Shown here one piece after another: positions 8,062 through 16,898 of a DNA stretch of 64,000 nt. This DNA comes from SCTD01 sp963781675 (GTDB lineage: Bacteria; Actinomycetota; Actinomycetes; Mycobacteriales; SCTD01), in contig CAWAGF010000006.1 of NCBI GenBank assembly GCA_963781675.1, forward strand, positions 62,001 to 126,000, written 5' to 3'. Numbering within the stretch: position 1 is the stretch's first letter; each line of letters begins with the position of its first letter. The notes beneath the pieces are model-generated. The model saw nothing but the letters and a program-made list of their open reading frames with translations. It made no database searches and had not been told where the DNA came from. A program made the translations under genes and the position numbers.

Positions 8062-10161
8062 GTGACCGGGGCCCGCGCGAAGAAGGCGCTGCAGGCGCTG
8101 GACGCTGCGCTCGGCGCCGTCCCGGGCAGCCAGGAGCGGCCCGGTCAGCGGGCGATGGTGGAGGCCGTGGCGACCGCCCTCGGCTCCGGTGAGCACCTGC
8201 TCGTGCAGGCCGGCACCGGCACCGGCAAGTCGCTCGGCTACCTCGTGCCGGCGCTCACCAGCGGCAAGCGCGTCGTGGTCGCCACCGCCACCAAGGCCCT
8301 GCAGGCGCAGCTCGTCGACAAGGACCTCCCGCGGCTGGCCCGGGCGCTGGAGCCGGTGCTCGGCCGCACCCCCTCGTACGCCCTGGCCAAGGGGCGCGGC
8401 AACTACGTCTGCCTGCAGCAGGTGCACGGCGGGCCGGGTGCGCGCGAGGACGAGCCGAGCGACAGCCTGTTCGACGGGCCGCAGTCCTCTCTCGGGACCC
8501 AGGTCGTCCGGCTGCGCGAGTGGGCGGGGGAGACGGAGTCGGGGGACCGCGACGAGGTGCCCTTCCCGGTGACCGACCGCGCGTGGCGCCAGGTGTCGGT
8601 CAGCGCCCGCGAGTGCCTGGGCAGCAAGTGCCCGGACCGCGTCGACTGCTTCAGCGAGAAGGCGCGCGAGGCGGCCAAGGAGGCCGACGTCGTCGTCGCG
8701 AACCACACGCTGCTCGCCCTCGACGTCTTCACCGGCGTGCAGGTGCTCCCCGAGCGCGACGCGGTGGTGCTCGACGAGGCGCACGAGTTCGTCGACTCGG
8801 TCACCGACGCGCTGTCGCACGAGCTGGCGCTGGGGGACGTGCGCCGGGCCGTGGGCGCGGTCACCGACCTGGTGAGCGAGGCCGTCCTGCTGCGGCTCGA
8901 GTCCGCGCGCGACGGGCTGGAGGGCGTGCTGCAGGTGCTGCAGCCCGGCTGGGTGCGCGCGCTGGACCGGCACGCGCTCGACGTGCTCGGGACGCTCGAC
9001 GCCGCTGCCACCGCGGCCTGCACCGAGATCACCCGGTCGCTGGCCGACGTGCAGGGCGACGACGTCGAGGCCGCCCGGCACGAGCGGGCGCGCACGTCGC
9101 TGACCGCCGTCGCCGAGGCCGCGCGCGAGATCGGCACGCCGTCGGTCTCCTCCGCCGTCTACGCCACCGCCGACGGGTCGAGCACCCGGCTGCGGGTCTC
9201 GCCGCTGCGGGTCGGGGCTGCGCTGGGCAGCCGGCTGTTCGGCGACACCACCGTCGTGGCCACGTCCGCGACGCTCACCCTCGGCGGGTCGTTCCGGCAC
9301 GCGGCCGGGCAGCTCGGGCTGACCTGGCTGGCGGGATCGCCTGTGGGGGAAGGGGAGCCGCACGACGGTCGTGACAAGGCCGCCGTGGACGAGGCGCTGG
9401 CGGGCGACGAGGAGAGCCCGCCGCCGCGGTGGAAGCACCTCGACGTCGGCAGCCCGTTCGACTACCCGCGGCAGTCGCAGCTGTGGGTGGCGCGCGAGCT
9501 CCCCGACCCGGGGCGGATGCCGGTGTCGTGGGCGAAGGAGGTCGACGCGCTGCTCGTCGAGCTGGTGCAGGCCGCCGGCGGCCGCACCCTCGGGCTGTTC
9601 AGCTCGACCGCTGCCGCCGTCCGCGCTGCCGAGGCCGTCCGCGCCGCCACCGACCTGCCGATCCTGCTCCAGGGCGACGACTCGCCGGGCGCGCTCCAGC
9701 ACGCGTTCGCCTCCGACGCGCGCACCTGCCTGTTCGGGACGCGGTCGTTCTGGCAGGGCGTGGACACCCCCGGCAGCGCCTGCCAGCTCGTCGTCATCGA
9801 CCGGATCCCGTTCGGCCACGTCGACGACCCGCTCTCCAAGGCGCGGCTCGCGGCGGCCTCCGACGCCGGCCGCAACGGCTTCCTCGAGGTGACGCTGCCG
9901 CCGGCCGCGGTGCTGCTCGCGCAGGGCGCCGGCCGGCTGATCCGCTCCACCGGCGACCGCGGGGTCGTCGCCGTGCTCGACCCGCGGCTGGAGACGGCCG
10001 GGTACGCCCGCGTGCTGCTCGACTCGCTGCCCGGCTTCTACCGGGCGCGGTCCAAGGACGCGGTGCTCGCCTCGCTGCGCACGATCGACGCGGACGCCGC
10101 GCCGCTGCTGCCGGCCGGGCCGCGGCCGTCGGAGCGCCGACGGGCGCTCGCCGCCACCTAG
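8062..10161 (+). CDS. DinG/XPD-type ATP-dependent DNA helicase
   Basis: About 699 residues of superfamily-2 5'-3' helicase. Walker A AGTGTGKS lies at about 50-57 and the DEAH box (LDEAHE) at 238-241. Four cysteines in the order C (NYVC), C (CLGSK), C (KCPDR), C (VDCF) match the iron-sulfur cluster domain of the DinG/XPD group. Motif III SATLTLGGSF and motif VI QGAGRLIRST are present. DinG proteins unwind R-loops and replication blocks. I prefer the GTG at 8062 (GAGGG and a TAGCGT hexamer upstream) over the in-frame GTG at 8005, which adds 19 unlike residues. A short hairpin follows the stop. Confidence 0.88.
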   Translation: MTGARAKKALQALDAALGAVPGSQERPGQRAMVEAVATALGSGEHLLVQAGTGTGKSLGYLVPALTSGKRVVVATATKALQAQLVDKDLPRLARALEPVLGRTPSYALAKGRGNYVCLQQVHGGPGAREDEPSDSLFDGPQSSLGTQVVRLREWAGETESGDRDEVPFPVTDRAWRQVSVSARECLGSKCPDRVDCFSEKAREAAKEADVVVANHTLLALDVFTGVQVLPERDAVVLDEAHEFVDSVTDALSHELALGDVRRAVGAVTDLVSEAVLLRLESARDGLEGVLQVLQPGWVRALDRHALDVLGTLDAAATAACTEITRSLADVQGDDVEAARHERARTSLTAVAEAAREIGTPSVSSAVYATADGSSTRLRVSPLRVGAALGSRLFGDTTVVATSATLTLGGSFRHAAGQLGLTWLAGSPVGEGEPHDGRDKAAVDEALAGDEESPPPRWKHLDVGSPFDYPRQSQLWVARELPDPGRMPVSWAKEVDALLVELVQAAGGRTLGLFSSTAAAVRAAEAVRAATDLPILLQGDDSPGALQHAFASDARTCLFGTRSFWQGVDTPGSACQLVVIDRIPFGHVDDPLSKARLAAASDAGRNGFLEVTLPPAAVLLAQGAGRLIRSTGDRGVVAVLDPRLETAGYARVLLDSLPGFYRARSKDAVLASLRTIDADAAPLLPAGPRPSERRRALAAT

Positions 10162-10171
10162 CGACGGCGGT

Positions 10172-10187
10172 CGACCTCCGCAGGTCG
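10172..10187 (+). terminator. Weak hairpin after the DinG-type gene
   Basis: CGACCT, CCGC loop, AGGTCG: a six-base perfect stem 10 bases after the stop, without a T-run. A possible weak terminator. Confidence 0.3.
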
Positions 10188-10239
10188 CCTGCGGCCAGCC
10201 CCCGGAGGGCTCGGCCGACGACCTTGCGAGGATGCCGGC

Positions 10240-11046
10240 ATGGACCTCGAGGACGTGCTCGGCGACGCCGCCCCCCACCTGTCCGTCACCCGCGACGGCG
10301 GCGTCGTGACGGTCGCGCTCACCCGGCCCGACAAGCACAACGCCATCTCGTACGCGATGTGGCACGCCTTCGGCCGGCTGATGCCGGCCCTCGCGCAGGA
10401 CGACAGCTGCGACGTCGTGGTGGTGCGCGGCACGCCGGGCGGGCCGTTCTCCTCGGGCGCGGACATCGGCGAGTTCCAGACGCTGCGCGCCGACCCGGAG
10501 GGCGCCCGCCTCTACGGCGCCGCGGTCGAGGCGGGGGAGCAGGCGCTGATCCGCTTCCCCAAGCCGACCGTCGCGCTCATCGAGGGCTTCGCGATCGGCG
10601 GCGGCAGCCAGGTCGCCCTGGCCTGCGACCTGCGGGTGTGCGGGCCGGGCTCCCGCTTCGGGATCACGCCGGCCAAGCTCGGCATCGTCTACGCGCTCGG
10701 CTCGACCGCCCGGCTGGTCGAGGTGGTCGGTCCGGCGTGGGCGCGCTGGATCCTGCTCACCGGCGACCTGCTCGACGCCGCGACGGCGCTGCGCATCGGG
10801 CTGGTGCACGAGGTGGTCGACGACGTGGAGGCGCGGGCGTACGCCCTGGCCGCGACGCTGGCCGCCCGCGCCCGGGTCTCGCTCGTGGGCGGCAAGGAGC
10901 TGGTGGCCCGGTCCGCGGCGGGCCGGCTGGAGGAGGACGACGAGGTGCTGGCGCTCTACGCAGCGTCCTGGACGAGCGCGGAGTACGCCGAGGGCGTCGC
11001 GGCGTTCCTCGCCAAGCGGGCGCCCGACTTCCGCGGTGTGCGCTGA
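10240..11046 (+). CDS. Enoyl-CoA hydratase/isomerase (crotonase) family protein
   Basis: 268 residues. Crotonase hallmarks: the oxyanion-hole segments SSGADIGEFQ (about 80-90) and AIGGGSQVALACDLRV (about 118-133), then the FGITPAKLGIVYALGSTARL block. The usual catalytic Glu pair is not obvious: the first position is Gly/Ser-rich (GGGSQ) and the second is LGIVYALG, so hydratase activity is uncertain and isomerase, hydrolase or another crotonase reaction is possible. GAGGAT six bases before the ATG suggests a leaderless start. Probably acts in fatty-acid or CoA-ester metabolism with the other acyl-CoA genes here. Confidence 0.82.
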   Translation: MDLEDVLGDAAPHLSVTRDGGVVTVALTRPDKHNAISYAMWHAFGRLMPALAQDDSCDVVVVRGTPGGPFSSGADIGEFQTLRADPEGARLYGAAVEAGEQALIRFPKPTVALIEGFAIGGGSQVALACDLRVCGPGSRFGITPAKLGIVYALGSTARLVEVVGPAWARWILLTGDLLDAATALRIGLVHEVVDDVEARAYALAATLAARARVSLVGGKELVARSAAGRLEEDDEVLALYAASWTSAEYAEGVAAFLAKRAPDFRGVR

Positions 11047-11081
11047 GGGAGAAGTCGCTCGATCTTGTCGGAGGCGTCGCC

Positions 11082-11087
11082 TAGCGT
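11082..11087 (+). promoter_or_regulatory. -10 element of a probable leaderless promoter (ABC exporter operon)
   Basis: TAGCGT, seven bases, then ATG at 11095; no Shine-Dalgarno sequence lies between. Confidence 0.5.
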
Positions 11088-11094
11088 GCCGCGC

Positions 11095-12054
11095 ATGGGG
11101 GCACAGGTGCGCGCGCAGGGGCTGGTCAAGCGGTACGGCGAGGTGACGGCGCTCGACGGCCTCGACCTCGAGGTCGAGGAGGGGACGGTCCTCGGGCTGC
11201 TCGGGCCCAACGGCGCGGGCAAGACCACGGCCGTCCGGATCCTCACCACGCTGCTCACGCCCGACGAGGGCAGCGCGCAGGTCGCGGGCGTCGACGTGCT
11301 GCGCGACCCGGGAGGCGTCCGCCGGCACATCGGGCTCTCGGGGCAGTACGCCGCGGTCGACGAGTACCTCACCGGCTTCGAGAACCTCGACATGATCGGC
11401 CGCCTCTACAAGCTCGGGCGCAAGCAGTCACGGGAGCGGGCGCGCGAGCTGCTCGAGCGGTTCTCGCTCACGGAGTCGGCGGACCGCCCGCTGAAGGGCT
11501 ACTCCGGCGGCATGCGGCGCCGGCTCGACCTCGCCGGGGCGCTGGTCGCCTCCCCGTCGGTGCTCTTCCTCGACGAGCCGACCACCGGCCTCGACCCCCG
11601 CAGCCGCACCGACATGTGGGAGGTCATCCGCGAGCTGGTGCGCGGCGGGACGACGCTGCTGCTGACGACGCAGTACCTCGAGGAGGCCGACCTGCTGGCC
11701 GACGAGATCGTCGTCATCGACCACGGCCGCGCCATCGCGCAGGGCACCGCCGACGTGCTGAAGTCGCAGGTCGGCGGCGAGCGGGTGGAGGTGGTCGTCG
11801 ACGGCGAGGCCGACCTCGCCGAGGCGCGCCGCGTGCTGTCGGCGCTGGCCACCGGCGAGGTGGTCGTGGACGACCACACCCGGCGGCTGACCGCGCCGGT
11901 GAGCGGTGGCGGCAAGGCGCTGGTCGACGCGCTGGCCCAGCTCGACGCCGCGGGGGTCGCGGTGCTCGACGTGGCGCTGCGCCGCCCGACGCTCGACGAC
12001 GTCTTCCTGTCCCTGACCGGTCGCGCGACCGAGACCGAGGAGGCTGCCGCATGA
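11095..12054 (+). CDS. ABC transporter ATP-binding protein, daunorubicin-resistance (DrrA) type
   Basis: 319 residues. Walker A GPNGAGKTT near residue 40, signature YSGGMRRRLDLA near 138, Walker B LFLDEPTTGLD near 158 and the switch His equivalent in LLTTQYLEEADLLAD. The C-terminal about 90 residues form the extra domain typical of DrrA-like ATPases (PTLDDVFLSLTGR). It pairs with the membrane subunit that starts inside its stop codon (ATGA overlap). Together they form a two-component exporter for drugs, lipids or other hydrophobic compounds. The ATG at 11095 is chosen for its leaderless -10. Confidence 0.9.
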   Translation: MGAQVRAQGLVKRYGEVTALDGLDLEVEEGTVLGLLGPNGAGKTTAVRILTTLLTPDEGSAQVAGVDVLRDPGGVRRHIGLSGQYAAVDEYLTGFENLDMIGRLYKLGRKQSRERARELLERFSLTESADRPLKGYSGGMRRRLDLAGALVASPSVLFLDEPTTGLDPRSRTDMWEVIRELVRGGTTLLLTTQYLEEADLLADEIVVIDHGRAIAQGTADVLKSQVGGERVEVVVDGEADLAEARRVLSALATGEVVVDDHTRRLTAPVSGGGKALVDALAQLDAAGVAVLDVALRRPTLDDVFLSLTGRATETEEAAA

Positions 12055-12860
12055 GCGCCCTCACCACCGCGCTGGGCGACGGCGCGGTCGTCGCCAAGCG
12101 CAACCTCATCAAGATCAAGCGCAGTCCCGAGCTGCTGGTCTTCTCGACGCTGCAGCCGATCATGTTCATCCTGCTGTTCGCCTACGTCTTCGGCAGCGCC
12201 ATCGGCGAGGACCGGACGGGCGTGAACTACCGCGAGTTCCTCATCGCCGGGATCTTCGCGCAGACGGTCATCTTCGGCGCCACGATGACCGGCGTCGGGC
12301 TGGCCGACGACATGAAGAAGGGCATCATCGACCGCTTCCGGTCGCTGCCCATGTCGCGCTCGGCGGTGCTCGTCGGGCGCACCACGAGCGACGTGCTCAA
12401 CAACGTCCTCGTCATCACGGTGATGTCGCTGACGGGGCTCGTCGTGGGCTGGCGCATCCGCACCTCGTTCCTGGAGGCGGTCGCCGGCTTCCTGCTCCTG
12501 CTGCTGTTCGCCTACGCCATCTCCTGGGTGTTCGCCTGGATCGGCCTGATCGTGCCGTCGGTCGAGGTCGTGCAGAGCGCGTCGTTCATCGTGATCTTCC
12601 CGATCACGTTCATCGCCAACACCTTCGTCCCGGAGAGCGGCCTGCCCGGGCCGCTGAAGACGATCGCCGAGTGGAACCCGGTGTCGTCGCTGACGCAGGC
12701 CGCGCGCGAGCTGTTCGGCAACACCGGTCCGGGTGGCACGACCTCCGACGCCTGGTCGCTGCAGCACCCCGTGCTGTACACCGTGATCTGGTCGGCGCTC
12801 ATCCTCGTGGTCTTCGTCCCGCTGGCCGTCCGGCAGTACAAGCGGGCCGCGTCGCGCTGA
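12051..12860 (+). CDS. ABC-2 type exporter permease (DrrB type)
   Basis: 269 residues with six predicted membrane helices: VFSTLQPIMFILLFAYVFG, FLIAGIFAQTVIFGATMTG, VLVITVMSLTGLVVGW, AVAGFLLLLLFAYAISWVF, SASFIVIFPITFIANTF and VLYTVIWSALILVVFVPLA. The region DDMKKGIIDRFRSLPMSRSAVLVGR is the ABC-2 motif that contacts the ATPase, and the ending PVSSLTQAARELFGN is typical of DrrB relatives. It overlaps the ATPase gene by four bases and so is translationally coupled. The exported substrate is unknown. Confidence 0.9.
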   Translation: MSALTTALGDGAVVAKRNLIKIKRSPELLVFSTLQPIMFILLFAYVFGSAIGEDRTGVNYREFLIAGIFAQTVIFGATMTGVGLADDMKKGIIDRFRSLPMSRSAVLVGRTTSDVLNNVLVITVMSLTGLVVGWRIRTSFLEAVAGFLLLLLFAYAISWVFAWIGLIVPSVEVVQSASFIVIFPITFIANTFVPESGLPGPLKTIAEWNPVSSLTQAARELFGNTGPGGTTSDAWSLQHPVLYTVIWSALILVVFVPLAVRQYKRAASR

Positions 12861-12880
12861 GCGCCTGGCATGATCTCCAG

Positions 12881-13979
12881 GTGACTGAGGTCGGTGCCAC
12901 GCTCGGGGTCGAGGAGGAGTACCACCTCGTCGACGCCGCCACCATGGCGCTCGCCGACGCGCCCGCCGTCGTGGCCGAGGCGCTCGCGCTGCTCGGCGCC
13001 GAGGCGCAGGGCGAGATCAGCACCAGCCAGCTCGAGGTCGCCACCCCCGTGAGCACCTCGCTCGCCGAGGTGCGCACGCACCTGGAGCGGCTGCGCAAGG
13101 GCGCTGACGCCGCCGCGCAGGCGCACGGCTGCCGCATCCTCGGCACCGGCACGCCGACGCTGGGACGGTGGACCGACCAGCGGCTCAGCGAGGGAGCGCG
13201 CTACCAGCGGGTGCACGAGCGGTACGGCCTGCTCGCGCTCCAGCAGCTCATCTGCGGCCAGCACGTGCACGTCTCGGTGCCCGACCCGGAGCTGGCCATC
13301 GCGGTGTGCGACCGGCTGCGCCCCGACCTGCACCTGCTGCTCGCGCTGTCCGGCAGCTCCCCGTTCTGGGAGGGCGAGGACAGCGGCTACGACAGCTACC
13401 GGACCGTCTGGTTCAGCCGCTTCCCGGTGACCGGCTCGCAGGAGGTCCTGCGGAGCCGGCAGGCGTACGACGCCCTCGTCGCCGAGCTGGTCACCTCCGG
13501 CGTGGTGGACGACGCACGCGGGCTCTACTGGGACGCCCGTCCGTCCGTGCTCTACCCGACGGTCGAGGTGCGCGTCGCGGACACCTGCCCCCGGCTGGAC
13601 GACGCCGTCCTCCAGGCCGGCCTCAGCCGTGCCCTGGTGCGGACCGTCGCGCGGGAGGCGCTGGCCGGTCGGCCGTTCGCCGAGCCGCGGCCGGAGCTGG
13701 TGAAGGCGGCCCGCTGGCGCTCGGCCCGGCTCGGCCTGTCCGGCGACCTGGTCGACCTGCACACCGGCGGCCGTGCCCCCGGGGTCGAGCTCGTGCGCGG
13801 CCTGCTCGCCCGGCTGCGCGACGACCTGGAGGAGACCGGCGACTGGGACGAGGTGTCGGCGCCTCGTGGAGCAGGTGCTCGCGCGCGGCACCTCGGCGGC
13901 GCAGCAGCGCCGCGCGGTCGGCGAGCAGGGGCCGGCCGGGGTCACCCGCGAGCTGGTGGCCCAGACCGCGCTGTCCTGA
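12881..13979 (+). CDS. Carboxylate-amine ligase, glutamate-cysteine ligase GCS2 (YbdK) type, with frame break
   Basis: About 365 residues when the frame is restored. It starts VTEVGATLGVEEEYHLVD, with the ATP-grasp-like GCS2 signature GVEEEY at about 9-14, the SQLEVATPVS segment and FWEGEDSGYDSYRTVWF. GCS2 enzymes join glutamate to cysteine or similar substrates; this subgroup is often called a putative glutamate-cysteine ligase. Near 13858 the frame shifts by one extra base: the coding sense passes from WDEVSA to LVEQVLARGTSAAQQRRAV and ends at TGA 13979. Length modulo three is one, consistent with one inserted base. CATGAT six bases before the GTG may be a leaderless -10. Function is intact only if the shift is an assembly error. 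Confidence 0.75.
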
Positions 13980-14011
13980 AGCACCCCCCACGGCCGGACC
14001 GTACTGCGCCC

Positions 14012-14866
14012 TCAGAGGTCCTTGCGGGAGTAGGACACGGCGGCCACGCCCCAGACCATGGCCACCCACAGGACGGCCCAGGCCAGGTAGGCAGGCGTGA
14101 GCGGGGCGATGCTGAGGAACGGGAACGCCCCGGACCCCTCCGACCCGCCGCCGAACTGCAGCAGCGCGGACGGGTCCTGGAAGCCGTGCATCGCGCCGCG
14201 CCACAGCCCGTCGGTGGGCAGCAGGACGCGCGAGACCGAGCCCACCCGTTCGACCGAGTCGTTGCCGAGCGCGGCGCCGATGCCGCCGACGACGCCGGCC
14301 ACCCAGGTGGTGCAGAACAGCCCGACCGCCACGACGCCCGACGCCATGGGCGAGACCGCCGTGGACAGCAGCACCGCGAGGGTGAGCAGCACGGTCGTCT
14401 GCGCGGCCAGCAGGCCGAGCGCCTCCGCCGGCTCGGGCGGCAAGTAGCCGACGGTGGCGTAGACGACCGCGCACTGCGCCAGGCCGGCGAGCACGACGTA
14501 GCCGCTGCCGAACGCCACCAGGCCCAGCCACTTGCCGAGCAGGAAGGAGGACCGGCGGATCGGGCGGGCCAGCACCGCGAGGGCGATCCCGGACTCGGTC
14601 TCGCCGGCGAGCGTCGGCCCGGCGAGGAACGCCGTGCCGAGCGCAGCGATGAGGCTGTAGCCGAACATCACGAGGTTCAGCACGATCGAGGCGGTGAGGC
14701 GGGCCTGGCCGGTGGTGACGCTCTCGTCCGCCAGCCGCGAGAAGCCCCAGCCGCTCAGGGCGAGCAGCACGACCGTGAGCGCCGCGAGCGCGAGCAGCAC
14801 GCGGCGGCGCGAGGCTTCGCGCAGGGTCAGCGCGGCGACGGTGGTGACAGTGCCGACGGCGCTCAT
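14012..14866 (-). CDS. ABC-2 type transporter permease
   Basis: 284 residues with about six membrane helices, including LLALAALTVVLLALSGWG, IVLNLVMFGYSLIAALGTAF, LGLVAFGSGYVVLAGLAQCAVVY, TTVLLTLAVLLSTAVSPMASGVVAVGLF and a terminal YLAWAVLWVAMVWGVAAVSY. LAGPTLAGETESGIALAVLARPIRRSSFLLGKWLGL is the conserved element of NosY/copper-type ABC-2 permeases. Its ATG overlaps the stop of the ATPase gene by four bases. It is the last gene of the sigma/anti-sigma operon. No terminator is obvious downstream, where the convergent ligase gene ends 32 bases away. Confidence 0.88.
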   Translation of the reverse strand: MSAVGTVTTVAALTLREASRRRVLLALAALTVVLLALSGWGFSRLADESVTTGQARLTASIVLNLVMFGYSLIAALGTAFLAGPTLAGETESGIALAVLARPIRRSSFLLGKWLGLVAFGSGYVVLAGLAQCAVVYATVGYLPPEPAEALGLLAAQTTVLLTLAVLLSTAVSPMASGVVAVGLFCTTWVAGVVGGIGAALGNDSVERVGSVSRVLLPTDGLWRGAMHGFQDPSALLQFGGGSEGSGAFPFLSIAPLTPAYLAWAVLWVAMVWGVAAVSYSRKDL

Positions 14867-15834
14867 CGGGCCCCTTCCGCGCCCTCGCGCAGGACGGCGA
14901 GCAGCCGCTCCTCGAGGGTGATCCGGGCCGGCTCCACCGCGTGCACCTGGACGCCCAGCGCGCTCAGGTCGCGGACGAGGGAGGGGACCGACGTGCCGTC
15001 GTCCTCGCCGGACAGCGCGACCGTGAACCACTCGCCCTCGCGCTGCACGGCGCCGGTCGCCCGCAGCCGCGCCTCGGCCTCGGCCCGCACGGCGGTCAGG
15101 TGGAGCCGCAGCTCGCGCTGGCCGAGCAGCTCGGCCAGCGTGCCGGAGGCCGCGACGCGCCCCCGGTCGAGGATGACGACGCGGTCGCAGACGCGCTCCA
15201 CCTCGCCGATCAGGTGGCTGTTGAGCAGCACGGCCACGCCGCGCTCCTTCAGCGAGAGCACGATGTCGCGCACGTCCACCCGGCCGAGCGGGTCCAGCGC
15301 GCTGGTCGGCTCGTCGAGCACCACCAGCTCGGGGCGGGCGACCAGCGCGACGGCCAGCCCGAGCCGCTGCTGCATCCCCTTGGAGAAGCCGCCGACGCGG
15401 TCGCCGGTGCGACCGGCCAGACCCACCAGCTCCAGGCACCCGGCCTGCTCCTGCGCGGAGACCTGCAGACCCGACAGCCGCACGTGCAGGCTCAGCACCT
15501 CGGCCGCGGACAGCCACGGCTGGTAGCGGAACAGCTCCGGCAGGTACCCCACGCGGGTGCGCGCCGCCGGGTCGTCCGCGGGGCGGCCGAGCAGCAGCAC
15601 CTCGCCGGCGTCCGGCCGCACCAGCCCGAGCAGGATCTTGATCATGGACGTCTTGCCGGCGCCGTTCGGGCCGAGCAGACCGACGACCTCGCCGCGCCCC
15701 ACCTCGAGGGAGACGTCCTCGACGGCCTGCCGCCGGCCGTAGCGCTTGCGGACGCCGGAGCACCAGACCGCCGGTGCGGCAGGCAGGTCCGCCAGCAGCT
15801 CGGCACCGCGCACCGTGGCGCCCGCTGCCGTCAC
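14863..15834 (-). CDS. ABC transporter ATP-binding protein in sigma/anti-sigma operon
   Basis: 323 residues from a GTG that overlaps the anti-sigma stop (GTGA). Walker A GPNGAGKTS, signature GGFSKGMQQRLGLA, Walker B LVVLDEPTSALDPLG and the H-loop in VLLNSHLIGEVERV are intact. About 20 extra residues precede the usual start of the ATPase fold, and a C-terminal domain of about 90 residues follows. With the permease it forms an ABC-2 exporter or membrane-remodelling pair. Location behind an ECF sigma and membrane anti-sigma implies that transport is switched on by an envelope signal. The substrate cannot be inferred. Confidence 0.88.
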   Translation of the reverse strand: MTAAGATVRGAELLADLPAAPAVWCSGVRKRYGRRQAVEDVSLEVGRGEVVGLLGPNGAGKTSMIKILLGLVRPDAGEVLLLGRPADDPAARTRVGYLPELFRYQPWLSAAEVLSLHVRLSGLQVSAQEQAGCLELVGLAGRTGDRVGGFSKGMQQRLGLAVALVARPELVVLDEPTSALDPLGRVDVRDIVLSLKERGVAVLLNSHLIGEVERVCDRVVILDRGRVAASGTLAELLGQRELRLHLTAVRAEAEARLRATGAVQREGEWFTVALSGEDDGTSVPSLVRDLSALGVQVHAVEPARITLEERLLAVLREGAEGAR

Positions 15835-16898
15835 GCCAGGCCCCGCGCGACCGCCAGGACCTCGCTGTCGTCGAGCGAGCCGGCCACGACGGTCAGCACG
15901 CCGTCCTCCACCCACACCACGGCCGCGACCACGCGGTCCTTCGTCGTCACGAGCGTGGCGGGGATGCCGTCCACGTCGGTGCTGCGCGAGGTGACCTGCC
16001 CGGCGGGCAGCGGGAGCGGCAGCGTCGAGCCGTCGCCGGTGAAGGTCCGCAGCTGCTCGGCGACCTCGTCGGGCAGCCCCGGCAGGGAGAGCAGGTAGTC
16101 GCGCACCACCTCGAACGGCACGCCGGTCGAGAAGGCCGTCGGGGCGACCGCCCGCGCGACGACCAGGGCGGGCGTGCCGCCCGCCTGCGACCAGATGGCG
16201 GCCAGGCCAGGCCCGGCGTCCAGGCGCACCTTCGCGCCCTCGATCCCGGGCGGAGGTGGCGGCAGCTCCTCACCGGCCCGCGCCGCGGCCTGTGCGGCCC
16301 GCGCGGCGGAGAAGGTGAACGTCGCGCTCACCTTGCTGCCGACCTGGTAGACCGGCTCGCCGCGCACGCCGCGGGGCAGGTCGTCCACCTGCGGCACCTG
16401 CAGGCCGGTCTCGGCGGCCGCGGCGGCCGCGTCCCGGACCTGGTGCACGGCGGGCCTGCCGAACACCTCGAGGGAGCCGTACGCGCTGAGGTCCGGCAGG
16501 GCGAGCAGGTCCTCGGCCGTGATGCTCACCGGGGCCACCTGCTCGGTGCGGAACACCTGCAGCCAGTCGTTCGCGGCCGCCGTGCCGGCACCGGCGAGCA
16601 CCACGGCGACGGCGAGGGCCGCAGCGGCGGGGCGGCGGACCAGCCCCCGGCGGCGGCTCGTACGAGGTGCCCGGGCAGGGGTGCCGCCGGCGGCCAGCCG
16701 CTGCCACGCGTCGTCCACGCGGGGGGTGCCCAGGTCGGGCGGCAGCAGCGCGGCGTCCACCCGCGCAGCGTCCTCCTGCACGGCGTCCAGCAGCGAGAGG
16801 CAGTGCCGGCAGTCGGCGACGTGCTGCCGGTCGGGCTCGGCGACGCCGGCGGGCTCGTCGAGCAGGCGGCGCAGCACGCCCTCAGTCGGATGACGCAT
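15831..16898 (-). CDS. Membrane anti-sigma factor with zinc-finger motif
   Basis: 355 residues. The cytoplasmic N-terminus carries HVADCRHC (H26, C30, C33), the HxxxCxxC zinc-associated anti-sigma motif. An Arg-rich patch (TSRRRGLVRR) precedes one membrane helix at about 90-108 (AAAALAVAVVLAGAGTAAA). The remaining about 245 residues should face outside and include a proline run (PPPPPG) and several beta-prone blocks such as YQVGSKVSATFTF and VVWVEDGVLTVVAGSL. It overlaps the sigma gene by 17 bases and has AAGGAG seven bases upstream. It probably holds the sigma factor at the membrane until an envelope signal arrives; the large outer domain is the likely sensor. Confidence 0.85.
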   Translation of the reverse strand: MRHPTEGVLRRLLDEPAGVAEPDRQHVADCRHCLSLLDAVQEDAARVDAALLPPDLGTPRVDDAWQRLAAGGTPARAPRTSRRRGLVRRPAAAALAVAVVLAGAGTAAANDWLQVFRTEQVAPVSITAEDLLALPDLSAYGSLEVFGRPAVHQVRDAAAAAAETGLQVPQVDDLPRGVRGEPVYQVGSKVSATFTFSAARAAQAAARAGEELPPPPPGIEGAKVRLDAGPGLAAIWSQAGGTPALVVARAVAPTAFSTGVPFEVVRDYLLSLPGLPDEVAEQLRTFTGDGSTLPLPLPAGQVTSRSTDVDGIPATLVTTKDRVVAAVVWVEDGVLTVVAGSLDDSEVLAVARGLA